A DNA stretch of 64,000 bases from Silvimonas soli (GTDB lineage Bacteria > Pseudomonadota > Gammaproteobacteria > Burkholderiales > Chitinibacteraceae): positions 930,001 through 994,000 of the forward strand of contig NZ_CP106736.1 in the NCBI RefSeq assembly GCF_030035605.1. The letters are read 5' to 3'. Shown here in pieces: positions 53,951-63,316 of the stretch (positions within the stretch are counted from its first letter, which is position 1; the number at the start of each line of letters is the position of its first letter). A model generated the notes under the pieces. That model was given only the letters and a program-made list of their open reading frames with translations, was not told the DNA's origin and made no database searches. Both the position numbers and the translations under genes were made by a program.

Positions 53951-54640
53951 CTAAACGGGATTGGGCGCGGCTACTACTGCGGGCGCAGGCACGACAGCGG
54001 GCCGGCTGGTTGGCACCACAACGCCCATGGAAATCACGTATTTCAGCGCTTCGTCCACGCTCATGTTCAGCTCGCGTACATCCGCACGGCGTGCCATGAA
54101 CAAAAAGCCGGAAGTCGGGTTCGGCGTGGTCGGCACAAACACCGAAACCAGGTCGCCACCCAGATGATCCGCAATTTCCCCGCCCGGCTGGCCGGTCATG
54201 AAGCCAACTGACCAGGTACCTTGATGCGGAAACTGCACCAACAAAGCCTGGCGAAACGCTTGGCCGGAATCAGAAAAGACTGTGTCCGAAACTTGCTTCA
54301 CGCTGGAATAAATCGAGCGCACGATCGGGATACGGTTGAGCAGATGCTCGCCAATCAGCAGCAAACGACGGCCCAGCACGTTGGTCGCCACTACGCCGGT
54401 AATCAGCACCACCAGCACGGTCAAGACCACGCCAAAACCCGGGATATGGTGTGCGCCATCCAGGAAAGGCGCATAAGGTGCAACCAGCTTGAGCAGCCAG
54501 AAATCAGGCCGCACTGCCTGGGGCAGCAATGTCCCCAACTGATCCATTGTGCCAATGATCAGATTCAGCACCCACAGGGTGATGCCCAGAGGCACCCACA
54601 CCAACAGGCCGGTCAGCATGTATTTCTTGAAATGCGTCAT
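53951..54640 (-). CDS. DUF502 family inner-membrane protein
   Basis: The 229-residue protein has the DUF502 pattern: an N-terminal membrane helix (GLLVWVPLGITLWVLNLI), a second (VVLTVLVVLITGVVATNVLG) and the conserved IPIVRSIYSSVKQVSDTVF. The rest is a soluble domain ending in a proline/alanine/valine-rich tail. The function of the family is unknown. The conserved place between fmdB and aspS in betaproteobacteria is informative for lineage only. Confidence 0.9.
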   Translation of the reverse strand: MTHFKKYMLTGLLVWVPLGITLWVLNLIIGTMDQLGTLLPQAVRPDFWLLKLVAPYAPFLDGAHHIPGFGVVLTVLVVLITGVVATNVLGRRLLLIGEHLLNRIPIVRSIYSSVKQVSDTVFSDSGQAFRQALLVQFPHQGTWSVGFMTGQPGGEIADHLGGDLVSVFVPTTPNPTSGFLFMARRADVRELNMSVDEALKYVISMGVVVPTSRPAVVPAPAVVAAPNPV

Positions 54641-54700
54641 TCAGGTTTGAGCCTTGCGCCACAGGCGCGAAAACGATGTTATTGACCAGCCCAAGGCAGG

Positions 54701-54961
54701 TCAGTGGCAAGCGCAGCCGGGGCTGCACGAGGCCGCAGGGGTGTCGCTGGCAGCCGAAGAGGTTGAAGACGCGGTGCTGCCGCCTTTGAAGTCAGTGGCG
54801 TACCAGCCGGTGCCTTTCAGTTGAAAGCCAGCCGCGGTCACCTGCTTTTGATAAGCACCAGCCTTGCAGGACGGGCATTCGGTCAGCAGGGGGTCTGACA
54901 TCTTTTGCATATGATCATTTTGATAGCCGCAAGCGGTGCAGCGGTAAGCATAAATAGGCAT
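54701..54961 (-). CDS. FmdB family zinc-ribbon protein
   Basis: The 86-residue protein starts MPIYAYRCTACGYQ at 54961 and has a CxxC pair (CTAC) and a second (CPSC), giving a small zinc ribbon. Its end is a serine/alanine run followed by CSPGCACH, an extra cysteine-rich C-terminus. FmdB proteins are thought to be regulatory, from the formamidase cluster where first seen, but their role here is unknown. It precedes the DUF502 gene by 60 bases. Confidence 0.92.
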   Translation of the reverse strand: MPIYAYRCTACGYQNDHMQKMSDPLLTECPSCKAGAYQKQVTAAGFQLKGTGWYATDFKGGSTASSTSSAASDTPAASCSPGCACH

Positions 54962-55098
54962 GTGCATATCCCCAAAAGAAACGGATTATACCGTGTTAGC
55001 CCAGTTCGGGGCATTACCAGCAAAATCAAGCGTATAGACGGTTTTGAGCTGCAATCTCCACGCTGGCGCCAGCTAGATTGCCTGGCCCGGCCGCTTGC

Positions 55099-55734
55099 TC
55101 AGGGCTTGGGAATGCGCAAAGTGCGGCTGATCATCAGCGAGCCCGAAACCGCAAACATCAGCACCAGCGGATGCAGCCGCCACGGCCCAACGTGGACATA
55201 ACCAAACCACAGCGCATCGCCCACCGCCCCGCTCCATGCCGCCGCCGCCAGAACAAACACCAGCAACAGGGAAGTCGGAATCGGTGTGCCTTCGTAATAC
55301 TTCACCTTGCCGGACTCACCCTTGAGTTGTTCGGCGGTGACGTTGTATCGCGCCAGCCGGCTCACGCCACAAGCCACAAAATAACCCAGCACGACGCGGT
55401 CCCACATGCCTTGCATGCCAGCGCCATAGGCAATGGCGGCAGGTGCCACGCCAAATGAAATCACGTCGGCCAGCGAATCCAGTTCGCGCCCGAGCGCCGA
55501 CTGCGCATGACGCCAGCGCGCCACCTGGCCATCCAGCACGTCGAACAGTAACGCCAGCGGAATCAGGCTGCAGGCGATCAATAAATGAACGGGAGCCTGG
55601 CGTTGCAGATAGGTCATTACAGAGAACAACGCGCCGGTGCCGCACAAGGCGTTGGCCAGGGTAATCCAGTCCGCCAGATGAAAACTGCGGATCATCGAAA
55701 AATGGCGGGGTTGTTTGTTGCGCTCTTCGCTCAA
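55099..55734 (-). CDS. CDP-alcohol phosphatidyltransferase (probable CDP-diacylglycerol--serine O-phosphatidyltransferase)
   Basis: The enzyme transfers a phosphatidyl group from CDP-diacylglycerol to an alcohol, probably serine, in membrane lipid synthesis. The signature DGx2ARx8Gx3Dx3D is complete (DGQVARWRHAQSALGRELDS, then LAD). Five or more hydrophobic helices surround it. The best start is TTG at 55734, 5 bases after GGAG, giving 211 residues. The ATG at 55695 (MIRSFHLADWITLAN) is the alternative. Serine as substrate is inferred from the family branch, not seen. Confidence 0.85.
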   Translation of the reverse strand: MSEERNKQPRHFSMIRSFHLADWITLANALCGTGALFSVMTYLQRQAPVHLLIACSLIPLALLFDVLDGQVARWRHAQSALGRELDSLADVISFGVAPAAIAYGAGMQGMWDRVVLGYFVACGVSRLARYNVTAEQLKGESGKVKYYEGTPIPTSLLLVFVLAAAAWSGAVGDALWFGYVHVGPWRLHPLVLMFAVSGSLMISRTLRIPKP

Positions 55735-56289
55735 GATGGCTCCATTGCGGCCGAAACAGCGTAATGAAAATGAGCCGTATCTTAGCAGCAAACATGTGGC
55801 AAAACGCCGTGCTCGCCGTTGGCACAGGTGGTCGGGCCAACTGCACCAGAGCATATATTCGTCCGTTTGCGGCTGATCTGGCGATACCGCATTGGCAGAG
55901 CGAGATGCCAATGCGGATTGACGGTCGCTCGATAAACCACTGCTGGCCGATTTTCCGCATCAAAGCTGGCGCCACATATTGTCACCAGACTGACTTTGTC
56001 TATCAGTAAACAGCACAATCAATATGACAAAAACCTGGCCGCACACCTGGTTTTGCAATCCATTTCAAAGCGGGTATCGAGATTGAAACACTCGATCATT
56101 TTTTCAGTGCATCCCGCACTATCCTCGTGCAAACTGGCTAAAAAATGCACCAAGACGGCTATTTACGAAGTAGCCGCGCCAGAGACCGGAAACCGGAACC
56201 ATTCGCCTACAGTGTTCGCCTTACCCGCTAGCGGCTCGCTCAAGAAGCTGCGGCAATTTGTAAGCAAAACAGAATTATGGAGAGTTTAA
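55735..56289. other. Long non-coding region with inverted repeats upstream of the chemotaxis receptor gene
   Basis: This 555-base gap has no gene I can support. It holds a perfect 11-base inverted repeat CCGCATTGGCA / TGCCAATGCGG (55887-55897 and 55906-55916, loop GAGCGAGA), and a looser A/T-armed one with CATTTTTT (56097) and AAAAAATG (56140). Neither has a T run on the strand where it would end a gene. A 97-codon frame ending just before the receptor gene has no coding character. Confidence 0.6.
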
Positions 56290-57906
56290 ATGAGCATTGG
56301 TCACCGTTTAATTGCAATGATTGCCGTCGCGCTGGCCGCGGTGCTGGTCATTGGCGCGACAGGGATGTACCAGTTTTCGCAAATCCAGTCGGGCGTAACC
56401 CGGCTGATGGACGATGACATCGACAGCATGCTGATCGCCAACGATCTGAACAACAGCTACAAAGTTGAGCAAATCGAGTTGGGCCGATTGATTCTGGAAC
56501 AGAACCCGGACAATCGCGTGGCCTTGAGCAAGGGCATCGCGGAAACGCGCGAGAAGCTCAAAACACAGATCGGCTCGTACGAGAAAAGCCGCGTGCATGA
56601 CGACGAAGACACGGCAGCCTTCGGCGCCTTCAAGACCTCGCTGAATCAACTGCACACCGTATTCGACCAAATCATCAAAGCTTCGGAAGCCGGTGACAAC
56701 GCCACGGCGATTACCGTAGCGGGCACGCAAGGCCGTGACGTATCGATTGAAGTCGAAAAGACGCTGGAAAAAGTCTCGGCGTATAACGTTAACCGGGCGC
56801 AAAAAGAGCAAGCCGGCATCGACCAGCGCCGCCACACTGCGCAGATCTGGTTTATTGCCGTCATTGCCGTTGCCGCGCTGGTGCTGATTGCCGGTGGCAT
56901 TGTGCTGTACAACGCGATCCGCCAACCGCTCAACGCCATGAAGAAGACGTTTACCCAGGTTCAACAGAATCTGGACTTCACGTTGCGGGTGCCGTTAACC
57001 CGACGTGACGAAATTGGTGCAGCAGTACGCGCATTCAACCAGTTGCTGGACGGTCTGCAAAACAGCCTGCAAGGTATCCATCAACAAATTCGCCAGGTTG
57101 CCGGTGCCGCCACCGATATGTCGCGCTCCGCCGCCGAGATGTCTGGCAATGCCACCAACACCAGCGAAGCCGCCAGCAATATGGCCGCAACGGTTGAACA
57201 GGTCACCGTCAGTATCACTCACGTGGCAGATCGTGCTGGTGAGGCCAACGAGTTGTCGCGTCACTCGGGCAAGCTGGCGCAAACTGGCTCGCAAGTGATC
57301 GAGTCCACCGTCAGCCGCATCGAAGGCATTGCCGGTACTGTGCGCACTGCCGCGGATGAAATCGGAAACCTGCAAACCATGAGCGGCCAGATCAACGCCG
57401 TGGTGAAAGTCATCAAGGAAATTGCGGACCAGACCAATTTGCTGGCTTTGAATGCAGCAATTGAAGCGGCCCGAGCCGGCGAACAAGGCCGCGGCTTTGC
57501 AGTGGTAGCGGATGAAGTGCGCAAGCTGGCAGAGCGTACGTCGGCATCTACCCAGGAAATTTCGGCAACGGTTAGCTCAATTCAGGATGGCGCGCTGCGT
57601 GCAGTGTCCAGCATGCAGGAAGTGGTCTCGCGCATGGAAGATGGCGTGGATCATGCCCGTCAGGCTGGCCAGGCCATTATTGAAATCCGCCACGGTGCCA
57701 ACGATGTGGTGGAACGCGTGGATGACATCAGCACTGCGATCCAGGAGCAAAGCGCGGCCAGCAACAATATCGCGCAACTGGTGGAACGGATTGCCCAGAT
57801 GTCGGAAGGCAACAGCGCCTCCGCCCGCCATACTGCTAGCGCAGCGCAACAGCTGCACCAACTGGCTGGCGACATGCAACGTGAAGTGGAACGCTATCGG
57901 GTTTAA
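56290..57906 (+). CDS. Methyl-accepting chemotaxis protein
   Basis: The 538-residue receptor has membrane helix 1 at about 7-28, a periplasmic four-helix-bundle sensor domain (about 29-186), membrane helix 2 at about 187-208, a HAMP domain (about 210-262, RQPLNAMKKTFTQVQQNLDF) and a long coiled-coil signalling domain. The hairpin tip is intact: IKEIADQTNLLALNAAIEAA, then RAGEQGRGFAVVADEVRKLA. The C-terminus ends EVERYRV, without a CheR-binding NWETF-type pentapeptide. GGAGAG lies 7 bases before the ATG. Ligand unknown. Confidence 0.95.
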   Translation: MSIGHRLIAMIAVALAAVLVIGATGMYQFSQIQSGVTRLMDDDIDSMLIANDLNNSYKVEQIELGRLILEQNPDNRVALSKGIAETREKLKTQIGSYEKSRVHDDEDTAAFGAFKTSLNQLHTVFDQIIKASEAGDNATAITVAGTQGRDVSIEVEKTLEKVSAYNVNRAQKEQAGIDQRRHTAQIWFIAVIAVAALVLIAGGIVLYNAIRQPLNAMKKTFTQVQQNLDFTLRVPLTRRDEIGAAVRAFNQLLDGLQNSLQGIHQQIRQVAGAATDMSRSAAEMSGNATNTSEAASNMAATVEQVTVSITHVADRAGEANELSRHSGKLAQTGSQVIESTVSRIEGIAGTVRTAADEIGNLQTMSGQINAVVKVIKEIADQTNLLALNAAIEAARAGEQGRGFAVVADEVRKLAERTSASTQEISATVSSIQDGALRAVSSMQEVVSRMEDGVDHARQAGQAIIEIRHGANDVVERVDDISTAIQEQSAASNNIAQLVERIAQMSEGNSASARHTASAAQQLHQLAGDMQREVERYRV

Positions 57907-57923
57907 CACCGCTGGCACACCGC

Positions 57924-57960
57924 AAATAAAAAGCCCGGCTCTGCGTTGGGCTTTTTATTT
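57924..57960. terminator. Terminator between the chemotaxis receptor gene and the GGDEF/EAL gene
   Basis: Perfect 13-base arms AAATAAAAAGCCC and GGGCTTTTTATTT with an 11-base loop lie 18 bases after the receptor gene and 58 bases beyond the stop of the convergent c-di-GMP gene. The symmetry lets it serve both. Confidence 0.92.
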
Positions 57961-58017
57961 GACATGATTTGCGAGAGATAGCCTGGCACTGAATGACTCA
58001 CTTGCGCAGCAAGACCC

Positions 58018-60948
58018 TCAGCGCACTTCCACCAGATCCAGCGCCCACGTTCTAGCGCAGGTTTCTTTGATCTGTGCCGCCAGGCTCACCAGATCGATGT
58101 CACCAACAGGCATGGGTCGGGCGAACAAAAAGCCCTGCAACTTGCTGGAGCCCATCGCCCGCAGCCGATCCACTGTCGCGACCGTCTCAACGCCTTCCGC
58201 GACCACATCCAGATGCATGGCCTGTGCTAGCTGGATCACACATTGCACAATCGCCGCGCTTTTAGGGTCGCTATCCAGCGAGTGCATAAAGCTCTTGTCG
58301 ATCTTGATGGCATCAAACTGGTAGTGATGCAGATAGCTGAGTGAGGCATAGCCTGTGCCAAAGTCATCCAGCACTACCTTAACGCCCGCCGCCTGCAACG
58401 CTTGCATGGTCTGGTTGGCTTGCACCGGATCAGCCACCAGCGCGCCCTCGGTCACTTCAATCTGCAGGCGTTCCGGCGCGATACCAAAGTGGCGCATCCG
58501 GTCCAGAATGGTTTGTGCACAGTTGGGCTGCACCAGGCTCAAGCCGGACCAGTTCAGATGAATCGGTGGCCAGTGCGTCGGCACCTGCGACAGCCAGCGG
58601 CAGAGCCAGTCCAGCATGTAGTAATCCAGGCGGGTGATCAGTTTGGTGTTCTCGGCCACGGCCAGCAATTGTGCGGGCATGGTCCAGCTGCCATCCAGCG
58701 AACGCCAGCGCATCAGCGCTTCAAATGCCACCACCTCGCCTTTCTGGCAATCCACAATCGGCTGCAGGAACGGCACGATGGCGTCCTGGCCTTTGAGCGC
58801 ATTGCGAAAGCGCGTTTCCTGCTCCAGCAAATCGCCAGCCTGCTCGCGCAAATTATGGTTGAACAACACATAACCATCGCGCCCGCGCTCTTTGGCCAGA
58901 TACATGGCCGAATCCGCATCGCGCAGCAAATCCTGCGGAGTCTGATGCAGTTCGGGCTCGGCCAGCACAATGCCTAGCGAGCAACTGACAAAAATCGATT
59001 GCCGCGCCAGCACAATGGGGTGATCGAACGCATCGACAATGCGTTGCGAGATCAGCGTGGCCGCGTCCGCCACGCGTACACCTGGCAACAGAATGGCAAA
59101 CTCGTCGCCACCAATGCGGGCCAGCAAATCACCATCCCGCAAGCAGTGCTGGATGCGTTTGGCCGCTTCAATCAGCAAGGTGTCGCCTTCGATATGACCA
59201 AAGGTGTCGTTGATGTGCTTGAAGCGATCCAGGTCGGCAAAGATGACTGCAAACGATTCTTCGGAAACGCCCAGGCCCTGCCAGGCGGCATCCAGCTCGC
59301 GCATGAAGTAATTGCGATTGGCGATGCCGGTCAGCGCGTCATGCAGGTTTTCGAATTGCAAGCGGGAGTTAGCGGAATCCAGATCCTGCGTGCGCTCTTG
59401 TACCCGCTGTTCCAGTTCCACATAGGCCGCATGCAGCCGGTCTGCCGTGCGCTTGCGCGATAGCGCGGTGCCGATGTGATGCGAAACGAAGGTCATCAGC
59501 GCCATTTCAGCGTCGCCAAATTCAATTTGGCCTTCATAAATCTGGATCACGATCACGCCGCAAACGTCGTTGTCCTCAAACAACGGCGCACCCAGCCACC
59601 AGGTGAAGTTATCGTCCCGATTTAAAAACCGCCGATCGATCTCGCCTGCCATGGCCAGGTCAGTGGCTACGGCCCGGTTTACCAACACCGGTCGCCGCTG
59701 GCGAATGACATATTCGGTCAGGCCGCGCTGCATCTTGCGCGGCTTGGGTGTGGTTTCGCAGCTATCGACAAAATACGGAAAGCTGACGATATCGGTGTCG
59801 GCGTCATGCAGCGCAATAAAGCAGTTTCTGGCATAAACCAGCGTACTGATAATGGCGTGAATCTGGCCGTAAAAGTCGGCCATTTCAATGGGCCGCGAAG
59901 ATAACTCGGCAATCTGGAATAACGCGTGCTGCAACGCTTCACCGCGCTCGCGTTCTTCGACTTCGCTTAGCAAGCGCTGGTTCAGTTGCACCAGTTCTTC
60001 GGTGCGGCGGGCAACTTCGGATTCCAGAAACGCCTTGCGCAAAAAGCGCTCCAGCGCCAGTCCGACGTGCTGCGCCGTCAGCAAAAACAGGCGCTGGTCA
60101 TCCGCATCGTAGCGATAGCCTGGCCGATAGGTTTGCACCGCGATCACACCGATCACGTCGTCGTTGGCGCCACGTAACGGTGCGCCAATCCAGGATTCGG
60201 CCACCGGCCCTTCCGTGCCCAGACTGCCGGTGCGCTGCCGATACAGAATGCCTTCGCGGTCGATCAGTAGCGGTTCGGCGTTGCGGATCACCCAGCCAGT
60301 CAGCGAAATTTCATCCGGCGTAAACGGGGTTTCAGTGGCCGGGTCCGGCGGCGCATCGTCCAGCGTGTCGACAAAATATGGAAAACGCAGGGTTTGCCGG
60401 GCGCGGTCATACAGCGCCACGTAGAAATTTTCGGCATCGATCAAGGTACCAATAACTTGATGCACCTGCGGCAAAAAGACATCCAGCTGCGTTTCACTGG
60501 CAGCCAGATCGGCCAGCCGGATCACGGCGTCTGCAATTTTTTGCAAATGGTCTGAATGCCGGCTCAGCACGGAGCGGCCAAAAACCTCGGCAGCGCACAT
60601 CGCCACAAAGTGATCGACCTGCCCGCGCACAATCAGACAGCCATCGGGGCGCAGTGGATCGCCAGCGAAAAACGCCTGACCGCCCAGATCGCCAATGGCG
60701 TCGATGGGGTTGTCGTCCTGCAAGGCTTCGACAAACGGGTTGAAGTCGTCGATGCCGGCGACTTGCTGCCACGATTCATCACGATGGATAAACCAGGCCC
60801 AGTCACCGATCAGCCAAACCGGTTTATCGGCCTCCAGGCAAGCGGCAATACCGACCAGCGAGCGTTGCTGCAGCAATGCGCGACAGACGGCGGCGGTACC
60901 GGCCAAGCCTTGCGGTGCATCGTTTGCCCAAACGGGTTTGATACTCAT
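58018..60948 (-). CDS. Bifunctional c-di-GMP protein: N-terminal domain, GAF, GAF, GGDEF, EAL
   Basis: The 976-residue cytoplasmic protein has two GAF domains (about 150-305 and 340-497), a coiled coil, a GGDEF domain and an EAL domain. The cyclase site GGDEF is intact at 613-617, and the product-inhibition I-site RxxD is at 604-607, five residues before it. The phosphodiesterase site is also intact: EAL at 743-745, LNWSG, EVTEG, DDFGTGYAS (861-869), KIDKS and AEGVE. So both activities are possible. The two GAFs share the motif FPYFVD and look like duplicates. Residues 1-140 are unassigned. No membrane helix is seen. Confidence 0.95.
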   Translation of the reverse strand: MSIKPVWANDAPQGLAGTAAVCRALLQQRSLVGIAACLEADKPVWLIGDWAWFIHRDESWQQVAGIDDFNPFVEALQDDNPIDAIGDLGGQAFFAGDPLRPDGCLIVRGQVDHFVAMCAAEVFGRSVLSRHSDHLQKIADAVIRLADLAASETQLDVFLPQVHQVIGTLIDAENFYVALYDRARQTLRFPYFVDTLDDAPPDPATETPFTPDEISLTGWVIRNAEPLLIDREGILYRQRTGSLGTEGPVAESWIGAPLRGANDDVIGVIAVQTYRPGYRYDADDQRLFLLTAQHVGLALERFLRKAFLESEVARRTEELVQLNQRLLSEVEERERGEALQHALFQIAELSSRPIEMADFYGQIHAIISTLVYARNCFIALHDADTDIVSFPYFVDSCETTPKPRKMQRGLTEYVIRQRRPVLVNRAVATDLAMAGEIDRRFLNRDDNFTWWLGAPLFEDNDVCGVIVIQIYEGQIEFGDAEMALMTFVSHHIGTALSRKRTADRLHAAYVELEQRVQERTQDLDSANSRLQFENLHDALTGIANRNYFMRELDAAWQGLGVSEESFAVIFADLDRFKHINDTFGHIEGDTLLIEAAKRIQHCLRDGDLLARIGGDEFAILLPGVRVADAATLISQRIVDAFDHPIVLARQSIFVSCSLGIVLAEPELHQTPQDLLRDADSAMYLAKERGRDGYVLFNHNLREQAGDLLEQETRFRNALKGQDAIVPFLQPIVDCQKGEVVAFEALMRWRSLDGSWTMPAQLLAVAENTKLITRLDYYMLDWLCRWLSQVPTHWPPIHLNWSGLSLVQPNCAQTILDRMRHFGIAPERLQIEVTEGALVADPVQANQTMQALQAAGVKVVLDDFGTGYASLSYLHHYQFDAIKIDKSFMHSLDSDPKSAAIVQCVIQLAQAMHLDVVAEGVETVATVDRLRAMGSSKLQGFLFARPMPVGDIDLVSLAAQIKETCARTWALDLVEVR

Positions 60949-61101
60949 GCGCTAGCACCACGGCTGTGTATTACTCGGATATTCATTTGCCAAACGCAAT
61001 TTTGCAATCGTCATACCCTATTGTGTGGCGCTTTTCTCGAAGGCGCAGTACCGCAAACTGCTCATCAGCCACCAACCGCGACATACAGCGCCGCTTTAGG
61101 G

Positions 61102-63153
61102 TTAGCGCAACTGCCGCCACAAATAGCTGAATTCCAGCGCCAGCAGATGCGCGCGTTGCTCATTATCCGCCGCGCCACCGTGCCCGCCTTCGATATTCTC
61201 GTAATACAACACCGGGTGTCCAAGCGCCAGCATGCGCGCCGCCATCTTGCGGGCGTGTGCCGGATGCACGCGATCGTCCCTTGTGGAGGTAGTGAATAAC
61301 ACTTCCGGGTAGTTGCTGTCAGTTTGCAGGTTCTGGTACGGGCTATAGCGCGACATAAACGCCCAATCTTCGTCGAGATCGGGATTGCCGTATTCAGCCA
61401 TCCACGAGGCACCGGCGAGCAAGGTGTGATAGCGCCGCATATCCAGCAAGGGCACCGAGCACACCACTGCGTTGAACAGTTCCGGCCGCTGGGTAAAGGT
61501 TGCTCCGACCAGTAAACCGCCGTTGGAACCACCCATGATGCCTAGATGTTCGGGACTGGTGACACCACGGTCGATCAGGTCTTCGGCAACAGCAATAAAG
61601 TCGTCATAGCTGCGATGTTTGTTTTCGCGGATCGCACTGCGGTGCCAGTCCGGGCCAAACTCGCCACCGCCGCGAATATTGGCGACGACCCACTGCGCGC
61701 CTTTATCCAGCCAGGCGCGGCCATATACAGCGGAGTACCAAGGCTCCAGCGATACCTCAAAGCCACCGTAGCCATACAACAGCGTGGGTTGTGGAGTACC
61801 GCTGGCAGCGTTGTTGCCAATCAAAAAGTAGGGAATACGCGTGCCATCGGCGGAGACGGCGAACCGCTGCTCTACCCGCAGTTTGTCCGTGCCGAACAAG
61901 GTGGTGCGCGCTTTCAGACATTCGCGCTCCGCGCTATCGGTACTGGCCAGGTAAAGGGAATCCGGCGTGAGAAAATCGGTGTAGCTCAGCAGATAATGTT
62001 CGGCCAGCGGGTCCTCGGCCAGTTGCGGATCATGCAAAGCGCCCACGCCCAGCGTACCTGGAAAAGGCGCATCCACAGCCTCGCCGCGAAAATGCCCGGC
62101 CGCGTCCTGACGCCATATCTCCAGTTTGCCAGCCACGTTATCCAGCACGTTCAGCAGCACGGTGTCGCGGGTCAGGGTGTAGTCGGCCAGAGAACGCGTG
62201 GCACTTGGCGTGAAGATCGCCTGAGCGTGCTTGTCGCCACCCTGCCATGCCGCCGCTTTGGCAATCAACAGCGAGCCTGCTGGCCAGTTCTGCTCAGCAA
62301 CGGTGAGCGGGCTGCGCAAGCGCAGTAGCAGTTGGTCGCGCACGAAATGCGGGGATGAATCAGTCGGCACATCCAGCGCCAGCAAAGTGTCGTCGTCGTG
62401 CAGCACAAAGGTATGCGCGTTGTAAAAATCGATCGACTGGGTAAACACGGTGCGCTCAAAACCCGGTGTGTGATCCACCCAGACGCTCACGGCGACATCC
62501 GTCGTTGCGCCTTCGAATACGGTAACGGCTTCGGCCAGCGGCTTGCCACGCTGCCAGCGCTTGATAATGCGTGGATAGCCCGAATCGGTGAGCGAGCCTT
62601 CGCCAAAATAGGTACTGACATAAATGGTGTCGGCGTCGATCCAGTCCACGCTGGATTTGGCTTCCGGCAGCACAAACCCGTAGGTCAGAAAAATTTTGCT
62701 GACCGTATCGAATTCGCGCACCACCACAGCGTCCGCGCCACCGCGCGATAGCTGGATCAAACAATGCCTATGATCCGGCCCGAGTGTGTGTGCTCCGGCC
62801 CAGACCCAGTTTTCGTTTTCCTGCAGCGATAGTTCATCCAGGTCCAGCACGGTTTCCCAGTCTGGAGCCGGTTTGCGATATTCATCCAGCGTGGTCCGCC
62901 GCCACAATCCGCGCTTATGGTCCTGGTCTTGCCACAGGTTATAAAACCACTCACCGCGGCGCACCACATAAGGAATGCGGTCACTGGCATTGAGCACATC
63001 GAGGATCTGCGGCTTGAGTTCGGCGTATTCCGGCTGCCCGGTCAGTTCGCGCTGCGAAACCGAATTGCGGCCCTCAACCCAGGCCAGAGCCCGTTCACTG
63101 TCTATCTCTTCCAGCCACTGATACGGGTCGTCACTTGGCAAAGTCTGGGTCAT
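61102..63153 (-). CDS. Prolyl oligopeptidase family serine peptidase (S9A)
   Basis: S9A enzymes cleave short proline-containing peptides in the cytoplasm or periplasm. The 683-residue protein has an N-terminal beta-propeller (about 70-420) and a C-terminal alpha/beta-hydrolase domain. The triad is S543 in GGSNGGLLVG, aspartate about 626 in STRDDRVHPAHARK and H658 in IEGGHGGAADNEQRAH. GYGGFEVSLEPWYS is also typical. The start MTQTLPSDDPYQWLEEID has no signal peptide, so it is probably cytoplasmic. Confidence 0.95.
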   Translation of the reverse strand: MTQTLPSDDPYQWLEEIDSERALAWVEGRNSVSQRELTGQPEYAELKPQILDVLNASDRIPYVVRRGEWFYNLWQDQDHKRGLWRRTTLDEYRKPAPDWETVLDLDELSLQENENWVWAGAHTLGPDHRHCLIQLSRGGADAVVVREFDTVSKIFLTYGFVLPEAKSSVDWIDADTIYVSTYFGEGSLTDSGYPRIIKRWQRGKPLAEAVTVFEGATTDVAVSVWVDHTPGFERTVFTQSIDFYNAHTFVLHDDDTLLALDVPTDSSPHFVRDQLLLRLRSPLTVAEQNWPAGSLLIAKAAAWQGGDKHAQAIFTPSATRSLADYTLTRDTVLLNVLDNVAGKLEIWRQDAAGHFRGEAVDAPFPGTLGVGALHDPQLAEDPLAEHYLLSYTDFLTPDSLYLASTDSAERECLKARTTLFGTDKLRVEQRFAVSADGTRIPYFLIGNNAASGTPQPTLLYGYGGFEVSLEPWYSAVYGRAWLDKGAQWVVANIRGGGEFGPDWHRSAIRENKHRSYDDFIAVAEDLIDRGVTSPEHLGIMGGSNGGLLVGATFTQRPELFNAVVCSVPLLDMRRYHTLLAGASWMAEYGNPDLDEDWAFMSRYSPYQNLQTDSNYPEVLFTTSTRDDRVHPAHARKMAARMLALGHPVLYYENIEGGHGGAADNEQRAHLLALEFSYLWRQLR

Positions 63154-63223
63154 GATTCGGGGTTCTGGTTAGCGCTGCAGTGGTAAAAACAAGCAAGTAG
63201 TGCAAGCCGCGTTGCGGGCAAAT

Positions 63224-63275
63224 TCATCCACAAGTCATACCGGCTTATAGACAGCTTATCCACAATTTATTCACA
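63224..63275 (+). promoter_or_regulatory. Array of DnaA-box-like 9-mers
   Basis: In the 163-base gap between the S9A gene and the oxidoreductase gene, the plus strand has TTATCCACA (63256, the exact consensus), TTATTCACA (63267, one mismatch), TTATAGACA (63245, two mismatches) and TCATCCACA (63224, one mismatch). The last three lie in the same direction at 11-base intervals, that is, in helical phase. The surroundings are AT-rich. No dnaA, dnaN, rpmH or parAB gene is near, so this is not shown to be an origin. Confidence 0.6.
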
Positions 63276-63316
63276 TACATTTTCAAAGTCCGCACCTACC
63301 GATGAAAGTGCCGTGA

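Noticed and set aside
56133..56149. Possible sigma-54 promoter (CTGGCTAAAAAATGCAC) for the chemotaxis receptor gene
   Set aside because: The GG to GC distance is one base too short for sigma-54, and the match outside those bases is poor.
55996..56289. 97-codon frame ending just before the chemotaxis receptor gene
   Set aside because: No ribosome-binding site, no coding character or recognisable motif, and it contains one of the inverted repeats.
63154..63316. Chromosomal replication origin
   Set aside because: The DnaA-like boxes are real, but none of the usual origin neighbours (dnaA, dnaN, rpmH, gidA, parAB) is present in this window, so an origin cannot be claimed.
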